Below are positions 52,874 to 60,854 of a stretch of 64,000 nt of DNA, piece by piece. The stretch is from positions 57,083 to 121,082 of the forward strand of contig NZ_JAMBOR010000013.1 in NCBI RefSeq assembly GCF_023715845.1, read 5' to 3'. Numbering within the stretch: the first letter of the stretch is position 1; every line of letters starts with the position of its first letter. The notes under the pieces were generated by a model. The model did not search any database. It saw only the letters and a program-made list of their open reading frames with translations, and was not told where the DNA came from. The stretch is from Fictibacillus phosphorivorans (GTDB taxonomy: Bacteria > Bacillota > Bacilli > Bacillales > Fictibacillaceae). Made by a program: the position numbers and the translations under genes.

Positions 52874-53626
52874 TTATAAAAGGGCCTTTAAATTCCGAAC
52901 CCCTTTTTCAACTTCAGAAAGCGGATCTTCTTCAAAGTACTCCTGCTCGATGACGCAATAATCAACTTGCTCTTCATCCGCAAGCTTTATAAACCCTTTC
53001 ATATCCAGAATACCTGATCCCACGATCGTACTTACCTTCTTATCGTCTTTTGTTGCCATATCTTTTAAATGAAGAGAAACACAGCGGCCTTTATATGTTT
53101 TCAATAGATTTTCTGGTTCAAAGCCTGCATACTTCACCCAATATGTATCAAGCTCCATCTTTACCAGTTCGGCGTCCGTTTCTTGAAAGATCACATCAAA
53201 CGGAAGTTTTCCTTCCACCTCATAAAACTCGAAATCATGATTGTGATAGGCCACACGAATTCCGTATTCTTTGCTTCTAAACGCTGCTTCGTTCAATGTT
53301 TCCGCTACTCGTTTATAATCGTCGATCGATTGCCTTTGTTCTTCTGTTAAATACGGCATGACCATCAGATCGTTCCCCAGCGTCATCTGATCATCCATTT
53401 GCTTTTTGAGTGCGTCACCTGAAAAATGTTCGACTGGGATATGTGCACCCGCAACCGTAAGTCCAGTAGCGTCGAGTACTTTTTTCACTTCTTTCGCCGC
53501 TATTCCAAAAAGCCCGGCAAACTGAACACTGTCATAACCCATGTCACTCACTTTTTCTAATGTTCCAAGCAGATTCTTTTCAGCCTCTGAATGTATGGAG
53601 TATAGCTGCAATCCAATTTTACGCAT
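52874..53626 (-). CDS. Sugar phosphate isomerase/epimerase (xylose-isomerase-like TIM barrel)
   Basis: 250 residues of the AP_endonuc_2 TIM-barrel family: IGLQLYSIHSEAEKNLLGTLEKVSDMGYDSVQFAG at the start, YHNHDFEF (about 127-134), KMELDTYWVKYAG, SLHLKDM and YCVIEQEYFEEDP, giving the Glu/Asp/His/Glu metal set. Relatives convert inosose or keto-sugars. It is a different protein from the operon enzyme at 8014-8784, and no sugar transporter is next to it. GAGGAGAGG precedes the ATG. Confidence 0.86.
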   Translation of the reverse strand: MRKIGLQLYSIHSEAEKNLLGTLEKVSDMGYDSVQFAGLFGIAAKEVKKVLDATGLTVAGAHIPVEHFSGDALKKQMDDQMTLGNDLMVMPYLTEEQRQSIDDYKRVAETLNEAAFRSKEYGIRVAYHNHDFEFYEVEGKLPFDVIFQETDAELVKMELDTYWVKYAGFEPENLLKTYKGRCVSLHLKDMATKDDKKVSTIVGSGILDMKGFIKLADEEQVDYCVIEQEYFEEDPLSEVEKGVRNLKALL

Positions 53627-53651
53627 GTTGATCCTCTCCTCATTTTTTCGT

Positions 53652-54110
53652 TTATATGATTTTGTTCATTGACACCGATGCTTGTTTAAAGCCTAGTTTT
53701 CTATAAAGCTTAATCGCATTTTCATTGCTCCCAAAAACATGTAGTCCAAGTGAAGCAGCACCATGTTTTTTCACTTCTTTCTCAAAAAACCTTAAAGCTT
53801 CACTGGCAATCCCTTGATTTCTATACGCTTCAAGGATGTAAATATGGTAAAGGAATGCTTTTTCATCCTCTTTCTTAACATGAAACCAAAGATAGCCCGC
53901 TAATTTTTCATCACTTTTTATGTGGTAAAAGTAATGTCCCTCTGTATCCTCTTGATCAGGCAGTAAACTTTCAATTTGAGTTTCTGCATCCTTGTTTGCC
54001 TCTTCGATCGATACTAGGTAGTGCTCTGCAATATCTCCTGCATAATCCGGAAGCATAAACGCTATGTAGCTTTTAAACTCTTTATTGTTCATCTTTTCAA
54101 AAGTGATCAA
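53652..54110 (-). CDS. GNAT-family N-acetyltransferase
   Basis: 152 residues starting at TTG behind AGAGGTGAAG. GNAT motifs A and B are clear: LYHIYILEAYRNQGIASEALRFFEKEV with the R-N-Q-G-I-A acetyl-CoA loop, and LGLHVFGSNENAIKLYRKLGFKQ. The N-terminal half carries a YFYHIKSDEKLAGYLWF strand. The substrate is unknown. It lies 25 bases upstream of the isomerase gene on the same strand. Confidence 0.88.
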   Translation of the reverse strand: MITFEKMNNKEFKSYIAFMLPDYAGDIAEHYLVSIEEANKDAETQIESLLPDQEDTEGHYFYHIKSDEKLAGYLWFHVKKEDEKAFLYHIYILEAYRNQGIASEALRFFEKEVKKHGAASLGLHVFGSNENAIKLYRKLGFKQASVSMNKII

Positions 54111-54252
54111 TATTCTTCACCTCTTCTCTTTTACCTGATCCATATAACTTGTTCTGAAAAGAGGTTGTAATGTCCTGCATTAATTTTTGAGGCACCTCCT
54201 TCTACACCACTTAAGTCTCTCTCATCTATAAATCTTTCAATCATTAAAAAAG

Positions 54253-55110
54253 TTATCGATATAACTCATAGCCGTTCACAAAATATTGAATGGTATCCAT
54301 TTCATCTTCATTCAGCTCTCTGCCTACCGACTTTCTATATGCATCTGTAATAGCTTCTTTTTTCCCTTTACAAGATTCAGTAAGGTCAGCCAACCTCCTT
54401 AATGTATTGGCCTCTTGTCTGTACTCTGTCTTTGAAATGGGTCCCCCATGAGACAGAATATACGTTTCTGCATCAAAGGAATCGATCACATCTAAAAGCT
54501 TGATCGCGTTCGAAACCGTGTAGTTATTTTGCGGTGCATACATGTTCGCGTATAGGCTATCAGCTAAAAACAAGATTTTTTCTTCTTTTATGTAGATGAC
54601 GATCGAATCTGTCGTATGGTCCCCACCAACATGTTGTAAGACACACGTCACACCACCGAGATCAATCTCCATTTTTTCATCAAACGTGACGGTAGGAAGT
54701 TTAATATGAATATCTCGGTTTTCTTTAAATTCTTTCTTGATAGCGTTTGCACAAAATTCAATTTCAATCCCTTGTTTCACTCTTTCATCTAATGCATCAT
54801 CATTCCATGAAAAAGGGATCAATTCTTTCATCTTCTCTTTTGTTTGGCAGGAGGCAATGGTCGGAAAATCCAATGCTGACATGCCAAAGATATGATCCCA
54901 GTGCCAATGCGTAATCACAGCTAAGCTAGGCTTCTTTATACCGTTCTTGTTTAATTCCTCTAAAAAGTATGTTGCGTGATTCTCTGAGTTTCCAGCATCA
55001 ATCATCAAGGTTAGTTCATTTCCAATTACTGCACTTAGAATCGGCCGGTCTGTTTCAGAAACAGGCGTTTGATACCAAAATCGATCACTTAATTTTTCTA
55101 ATGTCTGCAC
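54253..55110 (-). CDS. MBL-fold metallo-hydrolase
   Basis: About 285 residues starting at GTG behind GGGGAG (a TTG at 55125 is an alternative). The zinc-binding HxHxDH motif is THWHWDHIFGMS (near residues 66-77), followed by HVGGDHTTDSIVIY, ILFLADSLY and ILSHGGPIS, which provide the remaining ligands. The group is broad (lactonases, thioesterases, glyoxalase II-like); the substrate cannot be read. It is monocistronic. Confidence 0.87.
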   Translation of the reverse strand: MQTLEKLSDRFWYQTPVSETDRPILSAVIGNELTLMIDAGNSENHATYFLEELNKNGIKKPSLAVITHWHWDHIFGMSALDFPTIASCQTKEKMKELIPFSWNDDALDERVKQGIEIEFCANAIKKEFKENRDIHIKLPTVTFDEKMEIDLGGVTCVLQHVGGDHTTDSIVIYIKEEKILFLADSLYANMYAPQNNYTVSNAIKLLDVIDSFDAETYILSHGGPISKTEYRQEANTLRRLADLTESCKGKKEAITDAYRKSVGRELNEDEMDTIQYFVNGYELYR

Positions 55111-55159
55111 CCTTCTTCTCCCCAAATAAAATTTATATTTTCTTTATTGTAACTCTTCA

Positions 55160-56098
55160 TTATCTCTCAGGGTTAGAAAGATGCACATTTTGTTCGACAT
55201 GAATTTCTTTTGGCAATGAGGTCGGTGCGTTTGGGACTTTTCGTTTTTTCATATTGATCACATCAGAAGAAAAGAGCTTTACCATCATACTTCCCCCATA
55301 CCTTTTTGCTCTGATAAGAATAGGCTGATTATATTGATTCTTAAATTGAAAATCTGGTCCGTACCAGCTGACTGTTGCATCTCGGCCAGGTGGAACATAC
55401 GGAACTCTCTTGCTGTGGGAATAGCGCTGTACAATTGTCAAACCTGCTCGGTCGACCGCATTAAAAAGAGTAGAGGAAACTTGGCATATCCCCCCGCCAA
55501 CACCTTCTGATAACTCTCCTCTTACAATTATAGGTGCACGCATATAGCCTTTTGCTATTGTTCGATTTCCGACAACTTGATTAAAAGAAAAAGTTTCGCC
55601 TGGAAAAACTACATGGCTGTCCAATGCTTTCGCAGCAAGCTCAATATTATTGGAACGGCTTCTGTTATTGGAATTAAAATACGTTATGTATTGCCCGACC
55701 TGCTGCGTTTTAATGTGTGCAAGCAGTTCAGTATCCACTCTCGGATAAAGGTTAACTTCAGGAACATCAATCTTTACGGAACCTTCTCCAAAGAAATACG
55801 AATAAAAATTTTCTTTAAACATATGACGATTTAATTTATAACCGACTTCTCCGGGAACGATTCCGCCATGATCATTGATCTTTGCGTTTACCGGCGCCTT
55901 ATAGGTTTGTGTTTCTAACTTCTTAATAAATCTTTCGTATTTTTCGCTGTCGATCATGGGTATGCCTGGGATTGGTACTGAAAATTGGGGACGATTCACT
56001 TCAGCAATCGTTTTTCCTTGCTGGTTTACCGTTAAGCTATCAGGCATATTTAAGGGCTGTGCAATTAATAACAATCCAGTTAACCATTTTAGGAACAT
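55160..56098 (-). CDS. VanW-family protein
   Basis: About 312 residues from the ATG behind GTGGAGGGG. Residues 1-18 form a signal peptide or anchor. The VanW domain spans about 130-260: NNIELAAKALDSHVVFPGETFSFNQVVG, GYMRAPIIVRGELSEGVGGGICQVSSTLFNAV and YSHSKRVPYVPPGRDATVSWYGPDF. VanW is found in some vancomycin-resistance clusters and in many Bacillus cell-surface proteins; its biochemical role is unknown. It is 35 bases from the MBL gene. Confidence 0.87.
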   Translation of the reverse strand: MFLKWLTGLLLIAQPLNMPDSLTVNQQGKTIAEVNRPQFSVPIPGIPMIDSEKYERFIKKLETQTYKAPVNAKINDHGGIVPGEVGYKLNRHMFKENFYSYFFGEGSVKIDVPEVNLYPRVDTELLAHIKTQQVGQYITYFNSNNRSRSNNIELAAKALDSHVVFPGETFSFNQVVGNRTIAKGYMRAPIIVRGELSEGVGGGICQVSSTLFNAVDRAGLTIVQRYSHSKRVPYVPPGRDATVSWYGPDFQFKNQYNQPILIRAKRYGGSMMVKLFSSDVINMKKRKVPNAPTSLPKEIHVEQNVHLSNPER

Positions 56099-56210
56099 TT
56101 CGTACCCCTCCACAATAAATAAGTCATACCTCGCGTTTTTTACTTTTTCCTAATTTATCGTTTTTATTACAGCTTTTAATAAATAACCATGTCAGTATAG
56201 TTCTTAAGTA

Positions 56211-56246
56211 AAAAAACGCCTGAATCTATTGTGATTCAAGCGTCTT
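56211..56246 (-). terminator. Terminator of the ring-cleaving dioxygenase gene
   Basis: AAACGCCTGAATC / GATTCA-GCGT-TTT stem with flanking T run on the minus strand. Confidence 0.82.
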
Positions 56247-56251
56247 TCTCA

Positions 56252-57223
56252 TTATGCTTTTGTATTCAACGGTTTAAGTCGTGCTTCTATTTCTTCACGT
56301 TGAGGCTCTAAGAATGGCGGGAGAGCCAGTGATTCTCCAAGGTGCTCCAATTCCTCATCTGTATCAAAACCTGGACCGTCCGTGGCAAGCTCGAAGAGAA
56401 TACGGTTAGGCTCCCTGAAATACAGGGATTTAAAATAGAAACGATCGACGAACCCCGAATTCGGGAATCTGGCTGTTTTTACTTTTTCAATCCAATCCCG
56501 AAGCTCTTCTTCATTATCTACACGAAACGCCACATGATGGACACCACCTCGGCCAAGTCGCTCGGGTGGAAGATCTGTACGTTCTTCAATATGAACTTCT
56601 GCTCCGGAACCGCCTTCTCCTGTTTCAAGCACAACGATATCAGGCTGACCCGAAACTTCAGCTGAGTAAGATCCTTTTTTGCGGAATCCTAATAGTTCTG
56701 TTAGTACTTGTATTGTGGGTTCAGCTACAGGAACAGTCAGCCGGACTGGGCCGAGACCGATGATTGCGGTTTCTTCTGGAGTGGTACTTTTGCTCCAAGG
56801 TTTTCCGCCTGCTACTCCCTTATTGTTTTCGTCAGAAACTAAGATGAGACGCTGCCCTTCAAAATCTCGGAACGCAAGGGTCTGGCGCCCGGCGCGGTCT
56901 TTAATCCCTTCTGTTTCTATTCCATGCTCTTTTAATCGATCCTCCCAAAATTTTAATGCGGCATCATTTTTTACACGAAGGGAAATCGCAGAGATTGAAT
57001 GATTTCCGTCATGATTACGGCCCGCCATGGGAATCTCAAAAAACGTGAGCTCTGTTCCCGGATTTCCTTTTTCATCTCCGTAAAACAAATGATAAACACT
57101 CGTGTCGTCTTGGTTCACGGTTTTCTTGATCAGTCTGAGCCCCATCACTTCTGTATAAAACTTGAAATTTTCAGGGGCTTTTGCGGTAAGTGCAGAAACG
57201 TGGTGAATTCCTTTGAGTTTCAT
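56252..57223 (-). CDS. Ring-cleaving dioxygenase, VOC superfamily (MhqO/MhqE-like)
   Basis: About 323 residues from the ATG behind GAAGG. Two tandem VOC modules: LKGIHHVSALTAKAPENFKFYTEVMGL (N-terminal) and LGRGGVHHVAFRVDNEEEL in the second, with C-terminal LYFREPNRILFELATDGPGF. His and Glu metal ligands are present. In Bacillus subtilis, MhqO, MhqE and MhqA homologues degrade hydroquinones under MhqR control; no MhqR or azoreductase gene is adjacent here. Confidence 0.88.
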   Translation of the reverse strand: MKLKGIHHVSALTAKAPENFKFYTEVMGLRLIKKTVNQDDTSVYHLFYGDEKGNPGTELTFFEIPMAGRNHDGNHSISAISLRVKNDAALKFWEDRLKEHGIETEGIKDRAGRQTLAFRDFEGQRLILVSDENNKGVAGGKPWSKSTTPEETAIIGLGPVRLTVPVAEPTIQVLTELLGFRKKGSYSAEVSGQPDIVVLETGEGGSGAEVHIEERTDLPPERLGRGGVHHVAFRVDNEEELRDWIEKVKTARFPNSGFVDRFYFKSLYFREPNRILFELATDGPGFDTDEELEHLGESLALPPFLEPQREEIEARLKPLNTKA

Positions 57224-57286
57224 TATAAAAACCTTCTTTCCCACTTTTTATTTATTATCTGCTTAATTATGAAAAATGCCCAATAT

Positions 57287-57613
57287 TTAGCTTCTAGGTG
57301 CCCAGAGCATGACAGAAACACCGACTAGGCATATAGCAGCTCCTAGCCAGTCATAGAGATCTGGTGTTTTCTTGTCCACAAGCCAACCCCATAGTACCGC
57401 TAGTATAATAAAAACTCCCCCATATGCGGCATATACCCTTCCGAACGTTGGGAAGTTCTGCAAAGTTGGAATCACGCCATAAGCGATTAATATAAGGCTC
57501 CCGGCTAATCCATATGTAAAGGGCTTAGATTCCCTCAGCCAAAGCCAAACGAGATATCCTCCGCCAATCTCGGCAAGTCCAGCTATAAGGAATAAAAAAA
57601 TGGCAGCAAGCAT
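57287..57613 (-). CDS. YnfA-family membrane protein (UPF0060)
   Basis: 108 residues from the ATG behind GAGGAGG; the longer frame to 57814 reads through the decayed gene upstream and is not real. Four transmembrane helices and the family pattern are clear: [42 protein letters not shown], and [20 protein letters not shown]. YnfA proteins resemble small multidrug resistance transporters. It is 63 bases beyond a terminator. Confidence 0.92.
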   Translation of the reverse strand: MLAAIFLFLIAGLAEIGGGYLVWLWLRESKPFTYGLAGSLILIAYGVIPTLQNFPTFGRVYAAYGGVFIILAVLWGWLVDKKTPDLYDWLGAAICLVGVSVMLWAPRS

Positions 57614-57659
57614 GTTGACCTCCTCTTTCACACATCCTTCTTTTATTGTAAAAGAAAAA

Positions 57660-57682
57660 AGACCGAAAACAAAATTCGGTCT
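57660..57682 (-). terminator. Terminator of the egtB-egtD unit
   Basis: AGACCGAA / TTCGGTCT stem with a 7-base loop and a run of T residues on the minus strand, directly after the decayed egtD. Confidence 0.85.
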
Positions 57683-57683
57683 C

Positions 57684-58135
57684 CTATCTGACTTCAAGAA
57701 AATGCATGCTGAACCATTCTTTTTCATCACACCAAACTTTCCTGGGGATAAACCCGCACAAAACGGCGATCTTATAAACAAAGTTTCCGATTGTCGAACC
57801 TGGAAAAAAGACAACTTTTCGTTTGGAATGAAGGATTGGGAGCTTAAATTCTGCTGTATAATCTGCTGAAACGGCGTAGACGTTTAAACTTGGATAGTCA
57901 TTGGATAAGGTTCTTGCAGATTGATAGAGAAAATCCTTTGAGATTATTTAAGATAAACAGTTCTGTCCGATAGCTTCGTGATCGATTCAAACAGCTCTGA
58001 ACCTTTTTTATCATAAAGATATTTAGGTGAGGTTGATTTTGGCATCGATCGGAGGCCGTTCATGATTTCATTCTACATATCCGTCTCGATTTCGTTACCG
58101 ACATAATCATGCACGTTTGGCTTCACAGTCCTCAT
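57684..58135 (-). pseudogene. egtD: Decayed egtD-like histidine N-methyltransferase gene
   Basis: The ATG overlaps the egtB stop (ATGA). Reading onward gives MRTVKPNVHDYVGNEIETDM then a stop; in frame after it comes EIMNGLRSMPKSTSPKYLYD and KKGSELFESITKLSDRT, a typical EgtD N-terminus. A later frame reads [20 protein letters not shown], then [20 protein letters not shown] and [12 protein letters not shown] (methyltransferase motif). It then jumps to [18 protein letters not shown], the usual EgtD C-terminus, ending TAG at 57684. The core (normally about 320 residues) is mostly deleted. Non-functional. Confidence 0.8.
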
Positions 58136-59406
58136 GAAAGGTCCTCCGCTAAACGCAAGCCACTGAACTGCCACCTTTTATCTGCTTGGAAAAAATTGCG
58201 GTAAGTCGGACGAATATGGGATTTCGAGGTCGCACAAGAACCGCCTCTTAAAACCATCTGGTTACACATAAACTTTGCGTTGTACTCGCCGAGCGCACCT
58301 TCCAGCGGTTTACTTTTTGGATAGGCGGTGTAAGGGCTACTCGTCCACTCCCATACATCTCCATAAGCTTGTTTGAAGGGAACTAGCGTTGTTGAACCGT
58401 CTTCACAAGGGTGATAATATTCACTTTCTGCAAAGTTTCCTTCGATTGGAATGGACGCCATTGCATGTTCCCATTCACCTTCTGTAGGGAGTCTTTTCCC
58501 ACTCCATCGGGCGAAAGCATCGGCTTCATAAAAACTGATATGGCAAACCGGCTCATCTAGATTTAGCTTTTTTTCACCTGTTAACGTGAAAGTATACCAG
58601 CCGTCATCTGCTTTTCTCCAATAAAGAGGATGCTTCCACTCTTCTTGTTTTACCTTGGACCAACCATCAGACAGCCAATGTTCTGGCTGATCGTATCCTC
58701 CTGCTTCTATAAAAGAAAGGTACTCTCCGTTTGTTACGGGATGTGAAGCTAAACAGTAAGGTTCAAGCCATACCTTATGACGCGGCCGTTCATTATCAAA
58801 CGAAAAGTCTGCACCTGAGTATCCGATCTCTACAAGACCGCCTTCAATCGTAATATAGGATTTTTCGGTGTTTGTTTGAGGAAAAGGGATTGATTTGGAT
58901 TCTGCAAATTGCGGCAATAAAGGATTGCATGAAAAATTATATTTCACATCTGTTAAAAGAAGTTCTTGATGCTGCTGCTCATGCTGAAGACCGATCTCAA
59001 TCAAATCATAAATATCTTGGGGCAAATGATCATTATAAAGATCAACAAGCTGCACGATAGCCTCATCCACATGTTTGCGATATTTATAGACTTCATCCAT
59101 CAATGGCCTGGAAAGCACTCCTCTGGAATGGCGGGGATGATAGGAGCCGATCGTTTCATAATAGGAGTTAAATAGATAATCAAACTTTTCGTTATAGGAA
59201 ACATAAGAAGGATCATGTTCTTTTAAAATAAACCGTTCAAAAAACCAAGTTGTGTGTGCGAGGTGCCATTTTGGAGGACTGACATCAGGCATTGCCTGAA
59301 TGATGGTATCTTCATCTTGAAGTTTGGATGCTAGTTTTTCTGATAAGGACCTGACTTGTTGGTATTGTTCGCTTAACTTTTCAGCTGCAGCATGTTCAAT
59401 CGCCAT
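58132..59406 (-). CDS. egtB: Ergothioneine biosynthesis-type sulfoxide synthase EgtB
   Basis: 424 residues with both EgtB domains: an N-terminal DinB-like helical domain supplying the iron site (His51 in WHLAHTTWFFE and the H142-x3-H146-x-E148 motif HEQQHQE), and a C-terminal formylglycine-generating-enzyme-like domain (residues 170-424) with FDNERPRHKVWLEPY, RLPTEGEWEHAM, GDVWEWTSSPY and LRGGSC. EgtB joins a thiol to trimethylhistidine using oxygen. The partner egtD next door is decayed, so the substrate supply is in doubt. Confidence 0.92.
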   Translation of the reverse strand: MAIEHAAAEKLSEQYQQVRSLSEKLASKLQDEDTIIQAMPDVSPPKWHLAHTTWFFERFILKEHDPSYVSYNEKFDYLFNSYYETIGSYHPRHSRGVLSRPLMDEVYKYRKHVDEAIVQLVDLYNDHLPQDIYDLIEIGLQHEQQHQELLLTDVKYNFSCNPLLPQFAESKSIPFPQTNTEKSYITIEGGLVEIGYSGADFSFDNERPRHKVWLEPYCLASHPVTNGEYLSFIEAGGYDQPEHWLSDGWSKVKQEEWKHPLYWRKADDGWYTFTLTGEKKLNLDEPVCHISFYEADAFARWSGKRLPTEGEWEHAMASIPIEGNFAESEYYHPCEDGSTTLVPFKQAYGDVWEWTSSPYTAYPKSKPLEGALGEYNAKFMCNQMVLRGGSCATSKSHIRPTYRNFFQADKRWQFSGLRLAEDLS

Positions 59407-59616
59407 AAATATCCTCCCTTAATGTTCATTTCAGGAATTACATCTTGATATATATATTGGAGTTGGTGATTCTGCATTCCACTCAGTTGAAATACTCCAG
59501 ATGAAAGTATAAATAGCCCAAAAAAGGGACTTTCAAACAAGCGATTTAGCACTTATGGGGTATTAGAGGTATGTATGCGGTGATTGAGTTGGTAGGAGTG
59601 AGTCTGAGGTGTATAA
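59407..59616. other. Intergenic region upstream of egtB without a recognised gene
   Basis: A 210-bp stretch that presumably holds the egtB promoter. I see no ORF with a ribosome binding site or palindromic operator. Confidence 0.45.
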
Positions 59617-59671
59617 CTGTACAAAAATATGGGCTGACTGTACAAAAAAGGGGCTCGTACCGTACAAAAAG
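59617..59671 (+). repeat. Three-unit CTGTACAAAA array, copy 2
   Basis: Units CTGTACAAAAA, CTGTACAAAAAA and CCGTACAAAAA begin at 59617, 59638 and 59660 (21 and 22 bp apart), with G-rich spacers (TATGGGCTGA, GGGGCTCGTA). The same motif occurs in reverse orientation at 18429-18482. Confidence 0.7.
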
Positions 59672-59680
59672 GAAAAAAGA

Positions 59681-59702
59681 GATAACTGCACCAGCAGCTA
59701 TC
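59681..59702 (-). terminator. Terminator of the DUF3817 gene
   Basis: GATAACTGC / GCAGCTATC stem with a 4-base loop; on the minus strand it is followed by TCTTTTTTCC. Confidence 0.75.
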
Positions 59703-59712
59703 CCTTCCTTAT

Positions 59713-59994
59713 TTAATCACTTAAGAACTTCCGGTCAAAGATAAAAGGACCAAAAGGGACGACTGATGAAAGTCCCGCTAGAAATGCTCTCATAAACGGC
59801 CACTTTCTAACGTTCCACACATAGAGAATAGCTAGAGCATAAAGAACGAACAACAGACCATGAAGCCCCCCGACGATCGTTACTGCCATCGGCTGATCCA
59901 TGAAATATTTTAAAGGCATTGCGATAAATAGAAGGATTAAAAATGACCAGCCTTCTAAGAATCCTATTGTTTTTAACATTTTGATTGGGTTCAT
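59713..59994 (-). CDS. DUF3817 membrane protein (YdzA-like)
   Basis: 93 residues with three transmembrane helices and the DUF3817 pattern: IGFLEGWSFLILLFIAMPLKYFMD, then VGGLHGLLFVLYALAILYVW, and PFMRAFLAGLSSVVPFGPFIFDRKF at the C-terminus. GGGAGGTAA precedes the ATG. It is a widespread small membrane protein of unknown function. Confidence 0.9.
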   Translation of the reverse strand: MNPIKMLKTIGFLEGWSFLILLFIAMPLKYFMDQPMAVTIVGGLHGLLFVLYALAILYVWNVRKWPFMRAFLAGLSSVVPFGPFIFDRKFLSD

Positions 59995-60095
59995 AATAAA
60001 TTACCTCCCATATTGCATTCTTGCATTCTACCTTTAGTTTTATCATAAATCAGATCATGATGGACTTCCCAACGGTAACTATTGTGTGAACAAAT

Positions 60096-60123
60096 GGGGT
60101 CAGTCCCCAAACAATTTATTTCC
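60096..60123. repeat. GGGGTCAGTCCCC palindrome with AAACAATTTATTTCCC tail, copy 2
   Basis: The tail matches that of the copy at 46893-46922 almost exactly and is again followed by a T-rich stretch with TTTGCTC and CTCTATTT, while the palindrome is in reverse-complement form. It may act as a hairpin or terminator-like element in the gap between the SCO and DUF3817 genes. Confidence 0.6.
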
Positions 60124-60188
60124 CACCCTGTTTTTATCAATTTGCTCTAGAGAATTTACTCTATTTGCATATATGTTTTTATTTGTTT

Positions 60189-60821
60189 TTATTTTGAACT
60201 TAGTTTTTTTAAATCTTTTATGATCTGTTCATATGGTGTATTTTCCACTCCGTCATATCTCGATAATACTTTTCCGTTTTGATCGACTAGGAAGAAAGAG
60301 GTTGCATGGATGAATTGATCAGAGTTCGGGTCTGCCGTAACAGGTGTTTTAAATGACTCCTTCGCAAATTTTTCTATTTCCTCTTGGTTGTACCCACCCA
60401 AAAAATGCCAATTTGAGAAATCAGCATCATAATTCTTGCCAAACTTTTTTCTTGTTTCCGCGTCATCTCGCTTTGGATCAATAGAGAACGAAACGAAATT
60501 CACATTAACGTTCTCCTCTTTTGACATCTGCTGAAGTTTAGCCATATGTGCGGTCATCGGCGGACACACGGTTTCACAATTAGTGAATATAAAGTTTGCC
60601 ATCCACACTTTGCCTTTTAAGTCTTCGCTGCCAAAGGCTTTATCGTTTTGATCTTTAAAAGAAAACGACTGAACGTCCCAGTCTAATGACTGAGACGATT
60701 CTTTACTGCTATTTTCATGTTGTTTATGGTTTTCATGTTCATCATGAGATCCGCCTGAACCACCACAAGCTGTTAATGCAGCAAGTAATACTAGGCTAAT
60801 AATCATCATTATTTTCTTCAC
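60189..60821 (-). CDS. SCO-family copper chaperone/thiol-redox lipoprotein
   Basis: 210 residues starting at GTG behind AGGTGAAAGG. Signal peptide with lipobox LTAC (Cys19), a His-rich linker (HDEHENHKQHEN), then a thioredoxin-fold SCO domain with Cys82-x3-Cys86 (NCETVCPP) and the His of FIHATSFFLV near 170, the copper-site triad. SCO proteins load CuA of cytochrome c oxidase; the Bacillus homologue is YpmQ. It follows the PepSY gene by 33 bases. Confidence 0.92.
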   Translation of the reverse strand: MKKIMMIISLVLLAALTACGGSGGSHDEHENHKQHENSSKESSQSLDWDVQSFSFKDQNDKAFGSEDLKGKVWMANFIFTNCETVCPPMTAHMAKLQQMSKEENVNVNFVSFSIDPKRDDAETRKKFGKNYDADFSNWHFLGGYNQEEIEKFAKESFKTPVTADPNSDQFIHATSFFLVDQNGKVLSRYDGVENTPYEQIIKDLKKLSSK

Positions 60822-60854
60822 TACCTTTCACCTCTACTATCAAATTCTACTTTT

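Noticed and set aside
57614..57814. N-terminal extension of the YnfA protein
   Set aside because: The extension is a read-through of the decayed egtD and its terminator; the AGGAGG site fixes the start at 57613.
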